Source of the DNA: Cafeteria roenbergensis
Taxonomy: Eukaryota; Sar; Bigyra; Bicosoecida; Cafeteriaceae
Assembly: GCA_008330645.1 (NCBI GenBank)
Contig: VLTN01000055.1
Span: 62,001 to 126,000, forward strand
Direction of reading: 5' to 3'
Length of the DNA stretch: 64,000 nt
Numbering within the stretch: position 1 is the stretch's first letter; each line of letters starts with the position of its first letter. Shown in pieces: positions 21,249 through 33,980 of this stretch. Below the pieces are notes generated by a model that was not told the DNA's origin, did no database searches, and saw only the letters and a list, made by a program, of their open reading frames with translations. Both the position numbers and the translations under genes were made by a program.

Positions 21249-24200
21249 ATGCGCCACGTGCTTGTGCTGGCGCTTGCCTTGGCGGCGCTCGCCCCTGAAG
21301 CAGTATCACGTGAGAGCGAGCCCGCCGCGCGGCTTCAACGTGGCGCTGCCATGCCCGCGCCAGGTCCCGGCTTCTGCTCGAGGGCGCTGGCCGCGATGGG
21401 CACAGAGCAGGGCCGCCGGGTCTGGGAGGCGAGCATTGCCAGCGTGGCGAGGACGCCTGTGCGAGCCGCGAGGCGAGCCCGTGGGGGGGGGCGGGGGCAC
21501 ACAGAGCTGCCAGCACGCTTCCGCAAGCGCGGTCCTCGCCACGGCGTGCGCCATCGCAGGGCCGGAAGGCAGCTCTGGGCGAGCGGGGGTGCACCCGGGC
21601 AGTAGATCCGGGGCCGCGGCCAGTGCCGGAGCGCCTCAGGCGCCCCGGCTTGGGCCGGCCCCAATCGACGACGCTCACACCGAGGCGCACCTGAAGCCGT
21701 CTCGCTATGCCAAGCTCCCTCCCCACAACCTGGCCATCCCTGGTGTTCACCCCCACGCAGAAAGCTCCGGCACGGGGCCGGGTGCGCCGCCGGCGGCCAA
21801 GGGCGCCCGGGAGAAGGCTGCGCCCAAGGCGAAGCCGGCGACTCTCGTGTTCAGCACGCCCGACAGCCTGTACGCCGAGGCCACACGAGGCGCCGCAGCG
21901 GAAGCCGTGGCCCGCGCAGCCGATGCCGCCGCTGTGGCTGCGAGGAAGTCTGGGAAGGATGCAGATTCGGGCTCCGTCCAGACGGAGAGCAGCCTCGACG
22001 TGCTGCGCCGGGAAGGGCTGGGGGGCGCCTCGGGCTCGTCTCGGGGCGGCAGCGCCCCCGTGGACGAGGGCGTGGTGCCTGGCAGCCCGTTTGCGTCGGA
22101 AGCGGGCGCCGATGTGGAGGCGTTCCCGCTTCTCGACCACCTGCTGTCCGCTGCCGACTCGGGCCGGCTGAGCGAGACAGCGGCGACGCGCGCGCTGCGG
22201 GGGGAGGCAGACGCGCGGTCTGCAGGGCGGCGGGGGGAGCTGGCGGATTTGGACGCCGCTGCAGCCGTCGGCATTCAGCAGCCCACCAGCCTGAGCGCGC
22301 TGGTCAAGGCGGTGGCCGCTGACGACACTCTGGCAGAGGGCCGTTGGTCGGCTCTGCAGGCCGTGCTGGGGGACGCCGCCACAAGCGGCGTGGCCGCCGC
22401 GCTGCGGGCTCGGTGCGACCGGCTCGAAGCCGTCGGGGCGGTGGCTGGCCAGCAGTCCTCGTCGAGCGCGCCCGCCTCCTGGAAGCCGGGCAGCGGGCAG
22501 CTTGGCGGGCTGGGCGGCAGCGGCAGCGGCAGCGGCAGCGGCGGCGATGCTTCGTCGGGACAGACAGATGAGGGCACCGAGGGGCGGGCATCCGTCAGCG
22601 CCGCCGCAGCCCTGGTGGAGGAGGTGGGGAAAGTGCAGCTGCTCAAGTCTGCAGAGGCGCCCACGCCGGCAGACGTGGTGGCAGCGGCGCAGGCGGCGGC
22701 TTCGCGCGCCTGGTCGTCCGCCGCACTGGGCTCCCTGGCAGCGCGGGCTGCGCGAGAGGCGGTGGCGAGCGCGGCGGCCAGCAGCCCTGCGCTCGCAGCA
22801 GCCGCGGTAGAGACGTCGGCGCCCGGCAGCGGCGCCCCCGCGCTGCCCCCGCCGCCGGCCTTTCTCACGATGGCAGCTGGCGACGGAAGCGCGCTCTCCG
22901 TGCCCCCAGAGGCGGTGGCGGCGCCGTGGCTCGTGCTGGGGTCCGGGATGGGCGGGTTTGCGGTGCGGGCGGCGCAGCAGCTTCGGAACACGACTGTGGT
23001 GTCTGTGTCGTGGCCAGTGCGCGGCGCACACCCCGCTGGCTCGCCCTCGGCGCTCGCGAGCGGGGTCGCCCTCGCTGCAGGCGCGGCGGCCGCGCCCCAC
23101 GGCGGGCTCCCCTCGGACCCCGCCACGGGCTCCGTCACGTCGGCATCGGACGTGACGTCGCCGGCCACAGCTCTGGCCAGCGTGCGGGACGCCATGGGCC
23201 TCGGCAACCTGGTAGTCACGGAGGCGCCGGTTGACGACGACCTCGTCCTCTCTCTCGCTGCGAGGGCAGCGGTGGCGGACGCGGTGGCAGCGGACCTCCT
23301 GGCGCCGCAAGCCGCGTCGCACGTGGCCCCGGTGGCCGCTGTGGTGGCGGGCGACGCTGCCGCCGCCCGCCCGGCCCCGCTGCGCCTCGGCCTGGTGGCG
23401 CTGCTGGATCTGGCCCCGCTGGCCAACGACCGCCTCCCCCACGAGGTGGAGGCCTTTGTGGGCTCCCTCCTGGGCCTCGCGCGCTTCGTCGTCCTGCCCA
23501 AGGCGCTGCCGGAGCGACGCTTCTTCTCCTTCTGGTCTGGCGCCGCGGCCCTTGTTGAGGCCGCGGCAGACAAGGTTGGCCTCGTGGTCACCGTTCGCGA
23601 GCTCGGACAGCCCAAGAGCGGCTCGGCCTCGTCGTCAGCCTCCCGCTGGCAGTCCTCCTCCTCCTCCTCCTCCAGCAGCTACCCCTGGGGCCGCAACATG
23701 GGCGCGGACAACGGCCGGGACGCCCCCGGCGACGAGATGCCGGAGCCGCCAAAGCCGTCTCCCGACCTCGTGCTGGTGGCAGTGCAGACTCCTGAGGAGG
23801 CGTGGGCGGAGCGGGCAGCCTTCGCAGCGGCGAAGAAGCGGCTTGGCAGCGCGGCCGCGTCGTCGGGCTCGGCTGCTCAGGCTACGCCTGGCTCTGCATC
23901 ACCTGGCTCTGCCGGCACCGCATCCAGACCCCCGTACGGCTCTGCCGCGCCGCCGTCGCCGTCGTCCGCGGGCGCAGGCACGGCTTCCAGCGGCACCGCC
24001 GCCTCCGCTGGGTCTGAGGCGGCCAGCTCTGGCGCCAAGGCCGTGGAGCGCCTTCGGGAGCTAGGCTCCTTCCCTGCGCGCGTGGCCCTGGCCGCAGGGC
24101 ACGGTGCCGACCCAGCAGCCGCCGAGGCGGCCGTGCTGTCCCCTGCGTCGCTGGGAGGCACGTGCGTGGCGTCGTTGGTGCGGTTCACGCAGTCCATGGT

Positions 24201-27200
24201 GGAGGCGGCAGTGGACGACGCCATTGCCGGCTTGGAGGCCAGGGCTGCCGCCCTCGCGACTCCGCCGTCCAGCCCCGCCCAGGCGTCACTGGACCCCCGG
24301 AAGACGGCCTCCACGGCTAGCCTTTGGGGCACGTCTGGAGAGCAGAAGCTGGACCCGTTCGGCCGGCCTCAGACGCCCATTGCGGTCGAAGCCCCGCACA
24401 AGCGAGCCTTGAGGCGCCTCAAGACTGTGAAGCCGCACTTTGTGGCGGCCGTCACAGCAGCCCTCGGGGCAGCAGGACTGTCCTCCGCCGGCCCCGACTC
24501 GGCAGCCGCTTTGGCCGCCGGGCTGTGGGGCCAGCCGCTGGACCCGTTGCCCCTGGGATTCCCGCTTGACGTGCTGCTGGCTATGGGGCTGGGAAGCTCG
24601 GACAAGGAGGGGCTGTTCCACCAAATGGTTGCCTCCGGCAGAGTGCCGGCCTACTCCCGGCCGGACCGGCTTCAGGTGACCGCGTACGGCGTCGAGGGCT
24701 GCGGCCACCACGGCTCGCCCTCGCACCCCGCCGACTCGCTCCCCAGCCTCGACGCAGACATGGGGGACGAAGCGAAGGAGGCGGAGGAGGAGGGGGAGGA
24801 GGAGGAGGACGTGAGGGAGCCGGAGGCGCTGCGGACCGCTGCGCTTCCGAGCTTCGGCGCCGAGCGCAGTGGCAAGGCCCCCAGTGGCCAGACTCCCGAC
24901 TCGGTGTTCTCCAGCCAACCCAGCACCGTTGGGCAGTCCTTCCCTCCCAACGCTGCAACGTGGGGGCGGGCCATTCGGTCAGCCCAGCCAGCTGCTGAGG
25001 CCGAGTCAGAAGCCAAGGACACCGACTCTGTGCCTGCAACGCTCTCCTCGCGGGGCGAATTCGTGGGGGACGAAGCTACAGCCTACGCTCCAGCAGCCGC
25101 TCCCATTGGCCCTTCCACGCCTGACAGGCCCACCAGCCGGCCTTTCACGGCCCCCTCAGCCAGCGGCGACGCCGCCGAAGCCAGCTCGTCGTCCTCAGCA
25201 AGGCAAGCCAAACCTGCTGCGCAAGACGAAGGTATCCCCTCCTCGCCGCATCACTCCAGCCGCAGTGGGCCGGAAGCTGGCAGCGATGCTGGCGGCGCCG
25301 CCGTCAAGGCCGGCACGCAGTCTGGTCGCTCGGCCGGCTCCGACGCACCTTCCAAGACGGCGTCGAACTCGGCAGACTCCTACGCGTCAACGGCCTCGTC
25401 CTCGGCCGCGCCGCCGCCAGCCGGCCCCGCGTCCTCAGCTTCCGCCACAAAGGCGGCCGAGGGCGGGCTGCCGCCGCCGAGCGGCAAGGGGCTGCGCGGG
25501 GCCGCGGGCGGCGCATCGCGGGCCGGCGAGCGGCGGCTCCTCGGTCTGCTGGAACCTGCCCCGTGGGCCAGGGAGGAGGCTGCCGCGGCGGGCATCATCG
25601 CCGCGGCAGCCGGGTCGTCACCGGGGGCTGCTGCCGCCATCGCAGCGTCTGTCGGCAGCCCTGACGGCGGCCACCCCTCCGAGCCAGCTTGGGCTCCGTT
25701 CCGGCCCGCCGACGCGGGGGCGGGCTCCCCCAAGCGCCTCAGCGGCTGGGCCAAGGAGCACGCCTCAGTGCAGAGCCGCGTTGCGGCAGAGCAGGGATCA
25801 GGCCTCGCGTCGCTCTGGCCAGCTCTGCAGGCAGAGCTCCAGCCGGCGCTGTCTCCGGAAGTTGGGCCCGGCGCGGCCGTGCTCGTGGCGGGCGACGAGC
25901 TGTCCCTGCTCGCGGCCAAGATCGCTCGCGCCATGCCTCGCGCGGCTGTGGTGGCGCTGGCGCAGCGGCCGTCCTCAGTGGACCCCACCTCCCGCTTGGC
26001 GTCGCTTCTGAAGCTTCGGAACCTTTTGCTGGCGCGGGGCCGGCTCACCCCAGCGCGAGTGAACGCGCTGGCCGCGGTGCCCGACCCGTTCCGCCTCCAA
26101 GTGCTCGGAACTGGCTGGACGAGCCTGCTGCTGCATGCCGCCGACGCCCCCGAGGCGGCAGAGGCGGCGCTGGGCCGCGTGCTTCGACTGGCCTCCTCCA
26201 CGCTGCTCCAGCTCCCCGCCTGGCCGGAGCTGGCGTCGGGGTTGCTCTCCGTGCGGGGCGGCGCCGCGTCCGCGGACATGTGGGCGGGCTCCAGGGGAAC
26301 GGCGGGCACGCTGGCCGCCTGCGTCGCGGCGGCTCGCGCCCGAGGCGCCGACGCCGCCCTGCACGGACCCCTCTCCGCCTCGGCCGCCTGCGCCTGGGAG
26401 GTGCTCAGCGGTGTCGGCGGCGGCGACGCCTCCCAGCCGGAGGCAGGGGGTATGGGCCAGAGCGCTGACGTGCCGCTCGAGGACATTCTCGGCGCGGCCT
26501 CCGCCCCGGGCGCGGCCGGCGTCGCCGCACCGAGCCGCGTCGCTGCGGAGGAGCGCGCGTCAGCGCGCGCAGAGTCCTCATTTGCTCAGCCGGGTTCGGG
26601 CGGCTCTGCCACCACGGCGGCCGATCGGCTGAACACGTTCCGCTACGGCTCTGCTGCGCTGAGCGAGCATGCGGCGCTCAAAGCAAGGTACGACCCCTCA
26701 GGGGACAGCTCCCCTGTTGCGGCCGACGACCCCGCAGCCGCCTCGGCTGGCCGCCTCGGCTCCGTGTTCGCCAGCCGCGCCGCGTCGGCTGACACGCCTC
26801 TGGCCCGCTTCCGCCCCCTCGCCCGACTTCTGGCCCGCGCCGCCCGCCTGGCAGGCCTCCCGCACGCCTCGTTCCGCTTCGTCACCGAGTCGGCGCCCGC
26901 CCGGGCCGCCGCAACGGCGGGGGCCCGTCGCGAGGCCGACGCCAGCCAGCTCTTCGCCACGGGGCGCGTGTTCCTCCGGGTCGACGTCGCTCCGTGGGCG
27001 CGCCGCGACGCCCCCGCCGCGGCTCCCCGGGCCCCTCCCGCCTTCCCCCTCGCCGTGCCCGTTCCGGCCACCGCCTCCACCTCGTCCTCCTCCTGGCCGG
27101 CGGCTGGCCCGCTTCTCTCCGCATCGCCCGGCGTGTCGCTCCACACGCTGCTGGTCCTGGGCCTCGTCCCCGCCCACCGGGCCGAAGTGTTCCGCATGCA

Positions 27201-29478
27201 CCTCCGCCTGCCCCTGCCCCTCGTCGCGGCGGCCTCTGCGAGCATGGGATGGTCCCCGCGACCCGCCTCGGCGGCGGCCGCCCCGGCCGGCAGCCCCCCC
27301 GCCAAGGCAGCCGGGCCGGCCTCCCCCGCGGCGCTGGCGCCGTGGGCGGTGAGGTTCATGCCCCCCGCCACCGCGGCGGCTTTGCAGGCGGTGGAGCCGA
27401 GCGCCGCAGCGTGGATGCGGCTTGGAGCCGACCCCCTGGCAGCTGGGCCCGACGCCCCCGGAGCGTCGAGCGGCGCCGGGGCCATGTCCGCGGCGGCGCG
27501 AGCGGCTCTGGAAGACGCTGTGCGCTCGTCCGGGGCGGGGAGGCTTGCGGTGCTGGTCGTGGCGCCCGAGGCGGTTTCGGCGCGCGCCCAGTCCGTGGCT
27601 GGCGGCGGAAGCAGCAAGCTAGGCTACCTGCCAGCGCGCCGGCTGTGGGTGTGGTCGGGCAACCCTGCAGAGGAGGCTGCGACGCCAGAGGGCGGCGCCG
27701 AGGGCGCCTTGGCCTGGGCAGCCATCTCGTCGCAGCTGCCGCGCCTGGACACGGCTTCGGGCGGATCGGCAGGAAAATTCTCGGCAATCGACCTCGAGTC
27801 CGGGGCTGGCGCCCTCAGCCTGCGCCTCGCCCAGGCCTACCCCGAGGCCACCGTGGTGTCCGTCGAGCAGTCCGCCACGCTCACGGACCTGCACCTCGCC
27901 GCCGCGATGCGGCGCGGGCTTGGCAACGCCGTCCTCTGCCGCAAGCAGGTTGACCCCGCGCTGGTACACTCGCTGTACAAGTCCCCAGAGTTCCTCCGCT
28001 TCCTCACGCTGGGGCCTGACGTCCTGGACCTCGTACGCAGGCACGGCCTGTCCGGGGCCGGGGACCTGCTCGGCTACGCCATGGGCTCTGCCGCCACGAG
28101 CTTCCTCCGCACCCCGGAGGCCGCCAGCCTCTCGCTGGCCTTCACCTCCCTCTTCCACAGCTACCCGGACCCTGACTGGATCGCGCCGCCGGCGGCCTGG
28201 GGAACGCCCCACGGCCGCCAGAGCTCCCGCCACGCGTCGGCGGGGGCGCGCGCCGGCTCCCCCTATGCTGCCGCCGGCGCTGGCGCCGGCGTCGGCGAGC
28301 ACGCTGCCATGGCGCCCCTGGGCGGGGAGAGCGCCGTCGTGGACCCAGGCTTCGCGGGCCGCTTCTCGCTCGCGTTCCACCCGCGGCCGCTCTTCCGCCG
28401 CGCTGAGGCGCGCATCCTGTCCTCCCTCGCGAAACCGCCCGGGGGCAAGCTCCACGTCGCGGCGACGCCCGTGATGGCCGCGCTGCCCGTGGCCCCTGAC
28501 TGGCCGGCGATGGGCTCCGGCGTGATCCGCGTGGACGTGGTCAACATGTCCCGCCACGTGAACCACCATTTCCAGTCGGAGAAGGACGGCCACGACCGCA
28601 CCTACACGCTCATCGTGCAGGGCAACGCGACCGCGCACGAGGCGCTCGACCAGCTGGCGCCGGCGCAGCGCTCCGACCCCCGGGCGGTGTACCGCCTGCT
28701 GGACAAGGGCAACCACCCCAACGGGGGGGGCGTGGTGAGCGTGCGGCTGACACGGGACAAGGACAAGGCCGCCATCCCGTACGTGACGGTGCACGGCGTG
28801 ACGCTCATCACGGTGCTGCGCCTGGGCCTGCTCGCCCCGCTCCGCGCGCGGGCGTACGGCCAGTTCGTGCACCTGCCGCTGTACCAGGACATGGCACCCT
28901 GGAACATCGTCTTCCTCGGGGCAGACCTGGACTACATCGACTTCGACACGCGGGACCACACGTACGACGCCGTGGTGCCGCGCGCGTACGAGGTGATGGA
29001 GGTGCTGTTCAACTACAAGCGCACAGTCGAGGACTTCAAGATGTGCGGCGGCAAGGCGGGCAACCCCTACAACTTCCCCTACGTGTCAGAGTGCGTGCAG
29101 AGCCCGGACTTCTCGGGCCCGTGCAAAGACTCCAAGGTCCCGGTGCCGTGCGGGGACGGCCGCTGCCACTCCGACTACGTCAGCTGCCTGCGGTCCATGG
29201 CCGAGGAGGCGGATCGCAAGAGGGGGCCTGGGCACTGGGCCGGCGTGGGGCTAGAGGCAACAGACAAGGCGTTCCGGCGCCAGGGCCTGCGGGGCTCGGC
29301 CGGCGCCGGCGAGACATCTGAGGCGTCGCTGTTCGAGGCGCTGCAGGCGTCGCTGCCGCCGTCCATCGGTGCAGCGCGAGCTCCGGAAGCCCACCAGACC
29401 GCATCGGCGTGGCTCGACAGCCGCGCCGGGCGCGATGCCCGCCTTGCTGCGCACGGGCGCTGGGAGATGCGGTCATAG
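21249..29478 (+). CDS. Giant secretory protein with three methyltransferase-like modules
   Basis: Inferred as two exons, 21249-21309 and 21560-29478 (2,659 residues). Exon 1 encodes a signal peptide (MRHVLVLALALAALAPEAVS) and ends at a GTGAGA donor; the CAG acceptor before 21560 restores phase into the long frame. The protein holds three diverged copies of one module: a Rossmann-like segment near residues 475, 1455 and 2090 (the last is AIDLESGAGALSLRLA, close to class I methyltransferase motif I), then a helical stretch (MGLGNLVV in copy 1, RRGLGNAVLC in copy 3), then a TLLVLGLV/TLITVLRLGLL segment. Ser/Ala-rich linkers separate them. The best-conserved part is the C-terminus from about residue 2335, with APWNIVFLGADLDYIDFDT and several Cys. 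SAM binding by copies 1 and 2 looks doubtful. Probably luminal or extracellular; function unknown. Confidence 0.7.
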
Positions 29479-29779
29479 CCGTGCGCGGCTAGCTGCTGGC
29501 GGAAGGGGAATCACGTATGAGTGCGCCGGGCTGCGCTGCCGCACACCGTGCCTGCGCAACGTTTGGCGCTCGCTCCGCGCGCTGCTGGGCGCCGTGCCTC
29601 GCGCTGGCCACACAGATACCCGGCCACAGCTCGCTCAGGGCCCCGGTTCATCCGCCCGCCTCCCAACCAACGCGCGGCCCGCAGCCTCAAGCGCCTGGCA
29701 GCTGCGAGTCGCTGGCAGAGCGGGGACGGGCAGAGAAAGTCGGCGAAGCCACATTCACTCCGCAGACTCACGCGCTGGC
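29479..29779. other. Intergenic, no gene seen
   Basis: About 300 bases between two rightward genes. The downstream frame is open here but reads as compositionally biased filler; the first convincing ATG is at 29780. No RNA gene or repeat was noticed. Confidence 0.45.
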
Positions 29780-32136
29780 ATGCCCGGACATCATGACCCG
29801 AAAGGCGCGAGCGTGTGGATCGAGACCGAAATCATAGACGACGAATCCTGGGACGGCATGGGGACTCCCGGCGCAGCCGGAGGCGGCGGCCAAAGCGTGC
29901 CCGCCACGTTGCCAACCCCCGTTATTGTTTCGCTGGCCGCGCTGCTTTTGGCGATGCTGTGGGTCGTGGCCCGACGGGCGCTGCAGCAGCGGGCCGCAGT
30001 GAACGCAGACTCTGCTGCCACCGAGGTGGAGGCCGCCCGGACGCTGACTGACGCGGCGGCAACGTTTGTCCACAAGCTTGGCGGCTGGGCTGCCATCGCG
30101 GCCCTGCGGCCGGAGGCCCCGGCGCAGGCCGCGCCCACGTTTCGGCTCTCTGACTTCATCGACGAGTGCGACCCCAAGAGCCGCGCCCAGACCCTCGTTG
30201 CAGGGTCGCACGGGGTGCTGGACTTGCTGGGCGCCTTCGCGCACGTTGCGACGAACGCAAGCTCCGGCCGCGCGCGCCGTGTGGCAAGTCTCGCGAGGCA
30301 GGCAGTGTGGGACGAAATCAAAGCAGAAGTGGACCGCGCCACGAGCCCCGAGTCGGTGGAGGACGTGAGCGGCGACATCGAGCGCGCCCTTGCCCGAGTC
30401 GGCCGCCTGAACGGGCTCCTCGGCTTGGACCCGCACCACGGCACCGAAGACGGGCCAGCAGGCGAGGACGCAAGCTCTCCGTCTGCGACCCCCCGGGGGG
30501 CCAGCGCTGGGCGCGGCGCGGAGGACAGAGTTTCGAAGCTGCTTCGCCGGCAGCTGACCGCCGCTCGGGTTTACGCGCTGCGCACTCTGCGACTCGCCTC
30601 CAGCGACGAGTGGTCTCGGGTGCCCGACCGCTTCACGGGCCTCAGCGCTGCCGACGACGCAGCAGCCCCTCTGGCCTCCCACCCGTCCCTCGCGCTCGAC
30701 AGCGCGCCAAGCAACCCCGAGACGCCGACGAAGCCGCCGAGCGCCCGCGACGTCTCGGCCAGTCGCAGCCCATCCGCGAGCACGCCCTCCCGGGTCCGCC
30801 CGTCGCATAGCTCCGCCCGCGACGAGGCCGCGCTGTACCTATCCACCTGCATCCGGGGGGACGCGCCCTCGTCCCATGACGCCGCCGACCTCGCCGTGAG
30901 CGTGAGGGACTGCGGCGGTTTCGTCGGCCTGCTCGGGCCCGGCGCCATGCAGCGCGCCACCAGCGTGCAGGCAACCTCCGCGGCGCGCCAGGCGTACCAG
31001 CTGGTCCTGCGGGCGGGCGGAGCCGACGACCGAGCGATGGCGGCCGCTCTCTCCACCTTCCACCAGGTCCACGGCTCAAAGTGAGCACGAAGGCGCAGAG
31101 CGTCACAGCACCGCGTTCGCTTCCCCCCGCTTTGCCGTTCCAGCGCGCCAGCGTGCCAGCGTGCCGGCGTGCCAGCTCTGCGTGTGCCCTTCGTATCTTC
31201 GCCCGTGCTGCCCGCAGTGCCATCGTGGCTGCCGTGGCGACTGCAGCAGACGAGACAAGGCGGCTCAGCGACGAAGTTGCTCATGGCAGAGCTGCGGAGC
31301 AACGCCGGTGGTCCCGCGACCGGCTGATGACCGCGGTGGAGGATTTGGGCACCCGCGCCCTCTCCGCTGCCCCGAGCCTCGCAGGGTCTGCCAGGCGCCT
31401 GCTGAATGCTCTGATGCTGTGCGCGGCAATTGCCGCGGGCCTGTGGCTGTCCGCAGACCTTGGGGCCTCCGTAGCGGAGCGGGCGTGGACGCAGCTGGGT
31501 GTCACCAAGTGCTCGAGCAGCGCGCTCGGGTCGCTTGCTGGCCGGATGTGGATCGGCCGGCTCGTGGGGTGGCAGGCGGGCGCGGGCGAGACAGGGGTGG
31601 CTGACTCGTGCCGCGGCGTCGCCTTCCTGCTGGGTCTCCTGGCCGCAACCGCCGTGACATCCTGGCTGCTCGGCGCCCGCACCGCAATGGCGCTCCCTCT
31701 GGTGTTCTTGGCGGCGATGCTTGCCAAGGAGGTCGCCGTGCGCGCGAGCGAAACGGTGCTTGGCCCTGTGGCGGTCACAGTTGCCGTCAGCGCATTTGCC
31801 ATTGTGGCAGCGGCGCATGCTGCAGCGGCCTGTCGTGCTGCCCGGATCAGCGCCCGTCGGGCGGCGCTGCGTGCGATGGACGACAAGGAGCTGCAAGCCC
31901 TCCCCGCGTCGGCGCTGGACGTCGACGCGGCAGTCAAGGCGGCCGATGCAGCGTCCTGGGCGAGCCCTCAGGCCGAGGCAGCGGCGGAGACCGCCTTGGT
32001 CGTCCTCGCTGTGCTCGGGGGACTCGCGCTGGCAGACAGCCTGGTTTGCCCCAGCTCGTTCCCCAACCCGGGGTGCAGCTTGTGGGCGGCAAGGGCGTCC
32101 GCGGGCCACCTTGCCGGGGCCTTGATGTGGGACTGA
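29780..32136 (+). CDS. Multipass membrane protein, two exons, unknown function
   Basis: Two open frames here are best read as one gene: exon 1 29780-31080 and exon 2 31218-32136, giving 739 residues. Exon 1 ends at a GTGAGC donor that overlaps the apparent stop; the acceptor is preceded by a strong pyrimidine tract and ends CCCGCAG, and the reading phase (2) matches. The N-terminus has one hydrophobic segment (VIVSLAALLLAMLWVVA, about residues 47-63), then a long soluble, Ala/Ser-rich helical part with a disordered Pro/Ser linker. Exon 2 adds four or five membrane segments. I recognise no family. If the intron is not used, two separate proteins would result, the second starting at GTG or at an internal ATG, which seems less likely. 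Confidence 0.6.
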
Positions 32137-32528
32137 AGGGTGCAAGCTGCCCTCCAGCGCGCTTGTGAGCCTGGGTAGAAGCGTGTCACCGGGCATAATT
32201 CTGTGTGGTGTCAACACTCCTGTTTCGCGGCACCAACTGGGTCGTCCGTATCAGGCACCGAAGCGCTGTGTTCCGCAGAGCCGCGCGGTGGGGAGGGAAT
32301 CGGGCTGCCTGTGTGAAGCTTTGCTCGCTTGCGCACGGCCGACCCTGCAGTCGCTGCTGCGGCGGCGAGGGGGGCTTGGCCGGCCAGCTCGCTCGTTTGC
32401 GGCAGGGCAACTCGCAAGCGTCGCAGCTGCACTGGAGGCCACGCACGATGACAGCAGCTCTGCCGGCGCAGAGATGGCGCGCGGCGCACGCGCGCCTCCC
32501 TACGCCTCCACTCTGGTAGCTAGCTGCC
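32137..32528. other. Intergenic, no gene seen
   Basis: 392 bases between the membrane-protein gene and the DnaJ gene. Frames on both strands are short and compositionally random. It presumably holds the DnaJ promoter, but I see no heat-shock element I would defend. Confidence 0.45.
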
Positions 32529-33980
32529 ATGCCCGACTTTTACAAGGTGTTGGGCGTGTCCCGATCGGCCGGGGACGATGAGATCAAGAAGGCGTGAGGC
32601 CGCTGGCGCGCCGCCGTGCCCGGGTGACGCTGACCACTTGCTGCCAACGCATCGTTCCACAGTGTTCCGCTGTGTTCCGACCGGGAAGGCTTGGAGCTCC
32701 CCCGTGGCCCCGTCGCCACTGCCCACTGTTGCCGCCTTGCCCGTGGTCGAGTTCCTCGCAGGTATCGGAAGCTGGCCATCAAGTGGCACCCCGACAAGAA
32801 CCAGCACCGCAGGGTGAGCCAGCGGCACACTGTCGCGCCGCCGTGGCCAGCTGCGCGGATGCCCCGAGAGCACGGCGCCCCGCCCCTGTGGGGCAAAAGC
32901 GCGCCGCTGTTGCATCGCGCTGACGTTGGCTGCAGCGCGCCCCGTCCCCGCAGCGCCAGGCTTGGTCCGATTGCACGCCACCTGGCAGTCCCAAGCCGGA
33001 GCCCTCACCACAGCGCTTCTCCCCGCCCACTGCGTCCCGCCCCCCCCCGACGCGCTTTCGCGCCGCAGGCAGAATCAGAGGCCAAGTTCAAGGAGATCGC
33101 GGAGGCCTATGACGTGCTGAGCGACAAGGAGAAGCGTGCGATTTACGACAAGTACGGCGAGGAGGGCCTTTCCGGCGGCGTTCCCATGGGTGGTGGTGGC
33201 GGCGCGGCAGCGGCCGGCCCGGGCGGCATGAGGGGCACGAGGACCACGTTCCACGGCGACCCCCATAAGATCTTTGCCCAGTTCTTCGGGACGTCCAACC
33301 CCTTCTCCGTGTTTGAGGAGATGGGCGGCGGCGGCGGCGGTGGCATGGGCGGCATGGGCGGCATGCCTGCGATGTTTGGGTCTGGCATGGGCGGAATGGG
33401 CGGCATGGGCGCCCCCAGGCCGCGCGGGCCTCGCAAGGCCGAGCCTGTCGTCACTAAGCTCAACTGCAGCCTCGAGGAGCTGTTCAACGGCGCCACCAAG
33501 CGGATGAAGGTGACCAGGCAGCGACTGCAGGCAGACGGGAGCACGCTGCGCCCCGAGGAGAAGCTCCTTGAGATCCACGTCAAGCCAGGGTGGAAGGCTG
33601 GCACCCGCATCACCTTTGAGAACGAGGGCGACCAGGCCCCCGGAGTCGTCCCCGCAGACATCGTCTTCGTCATTGCCGAGAAGCACCACCCCCGCTTCAC
33701 CCGCGAGGGCAACGACCTGGTCGTGAAGGCGCGCGTGACGCTCCTCCAGGCGCTCACAACCCACACGCAGAGCGTGCGCACGCTGGACGACCGCACCCTG
33801 AGCGTCGCCTGCAACGAGGTGCTGTCCCCCGGGTACGAGAAGCGCGTGCGCGGAGAGGGCATGCCGATCAGCAAGGCACCCGGCACCCGCGGCGACCTCG
33901 TCCTCCGCTTCGAGGTCGTCTTCCCCTCCCACATCCCGGAGGACAAGCGTGATCTCCTCCGCCGCGCCCTGCCCGCCTGA
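32529..33980 (+). CDS. Class II DnaJ/Hsp40 co-chaperone (DNAJB1-like)
   Basis: Three exons: 32529-32593, 32762-32813 and 33069-33980, giving 342 residues. Both introns (168 and 255 bases) have GTGAG donors and CGCAG-type acceptors, and the phases agree. The J domain (residues 1-70) begins [20 protein letters not shown] and carries the essential HPD at 31-33, which stimulates Hsp70 ATPase. A Gly/Phe/Met-rich linker follows (about 70-150), then the two C-terminal peptide-binding beta domains from [20 protein letters not shown] to the end. The zinc-finger of class I DnaJ is absent, so this is the Sis1/DNAJB1 type, acting in the cytosol and nucleus in protein folding and disaggregation. Length matches the family (about 340). 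Confidence 0.95.

Noticed and set aside
31081-32136. Independent gene starting at GTG 31081
   Set aside because: GTG is not a normal eukaryotic start, and the base sequence there is a splice donor whose use joins both frames in phase.
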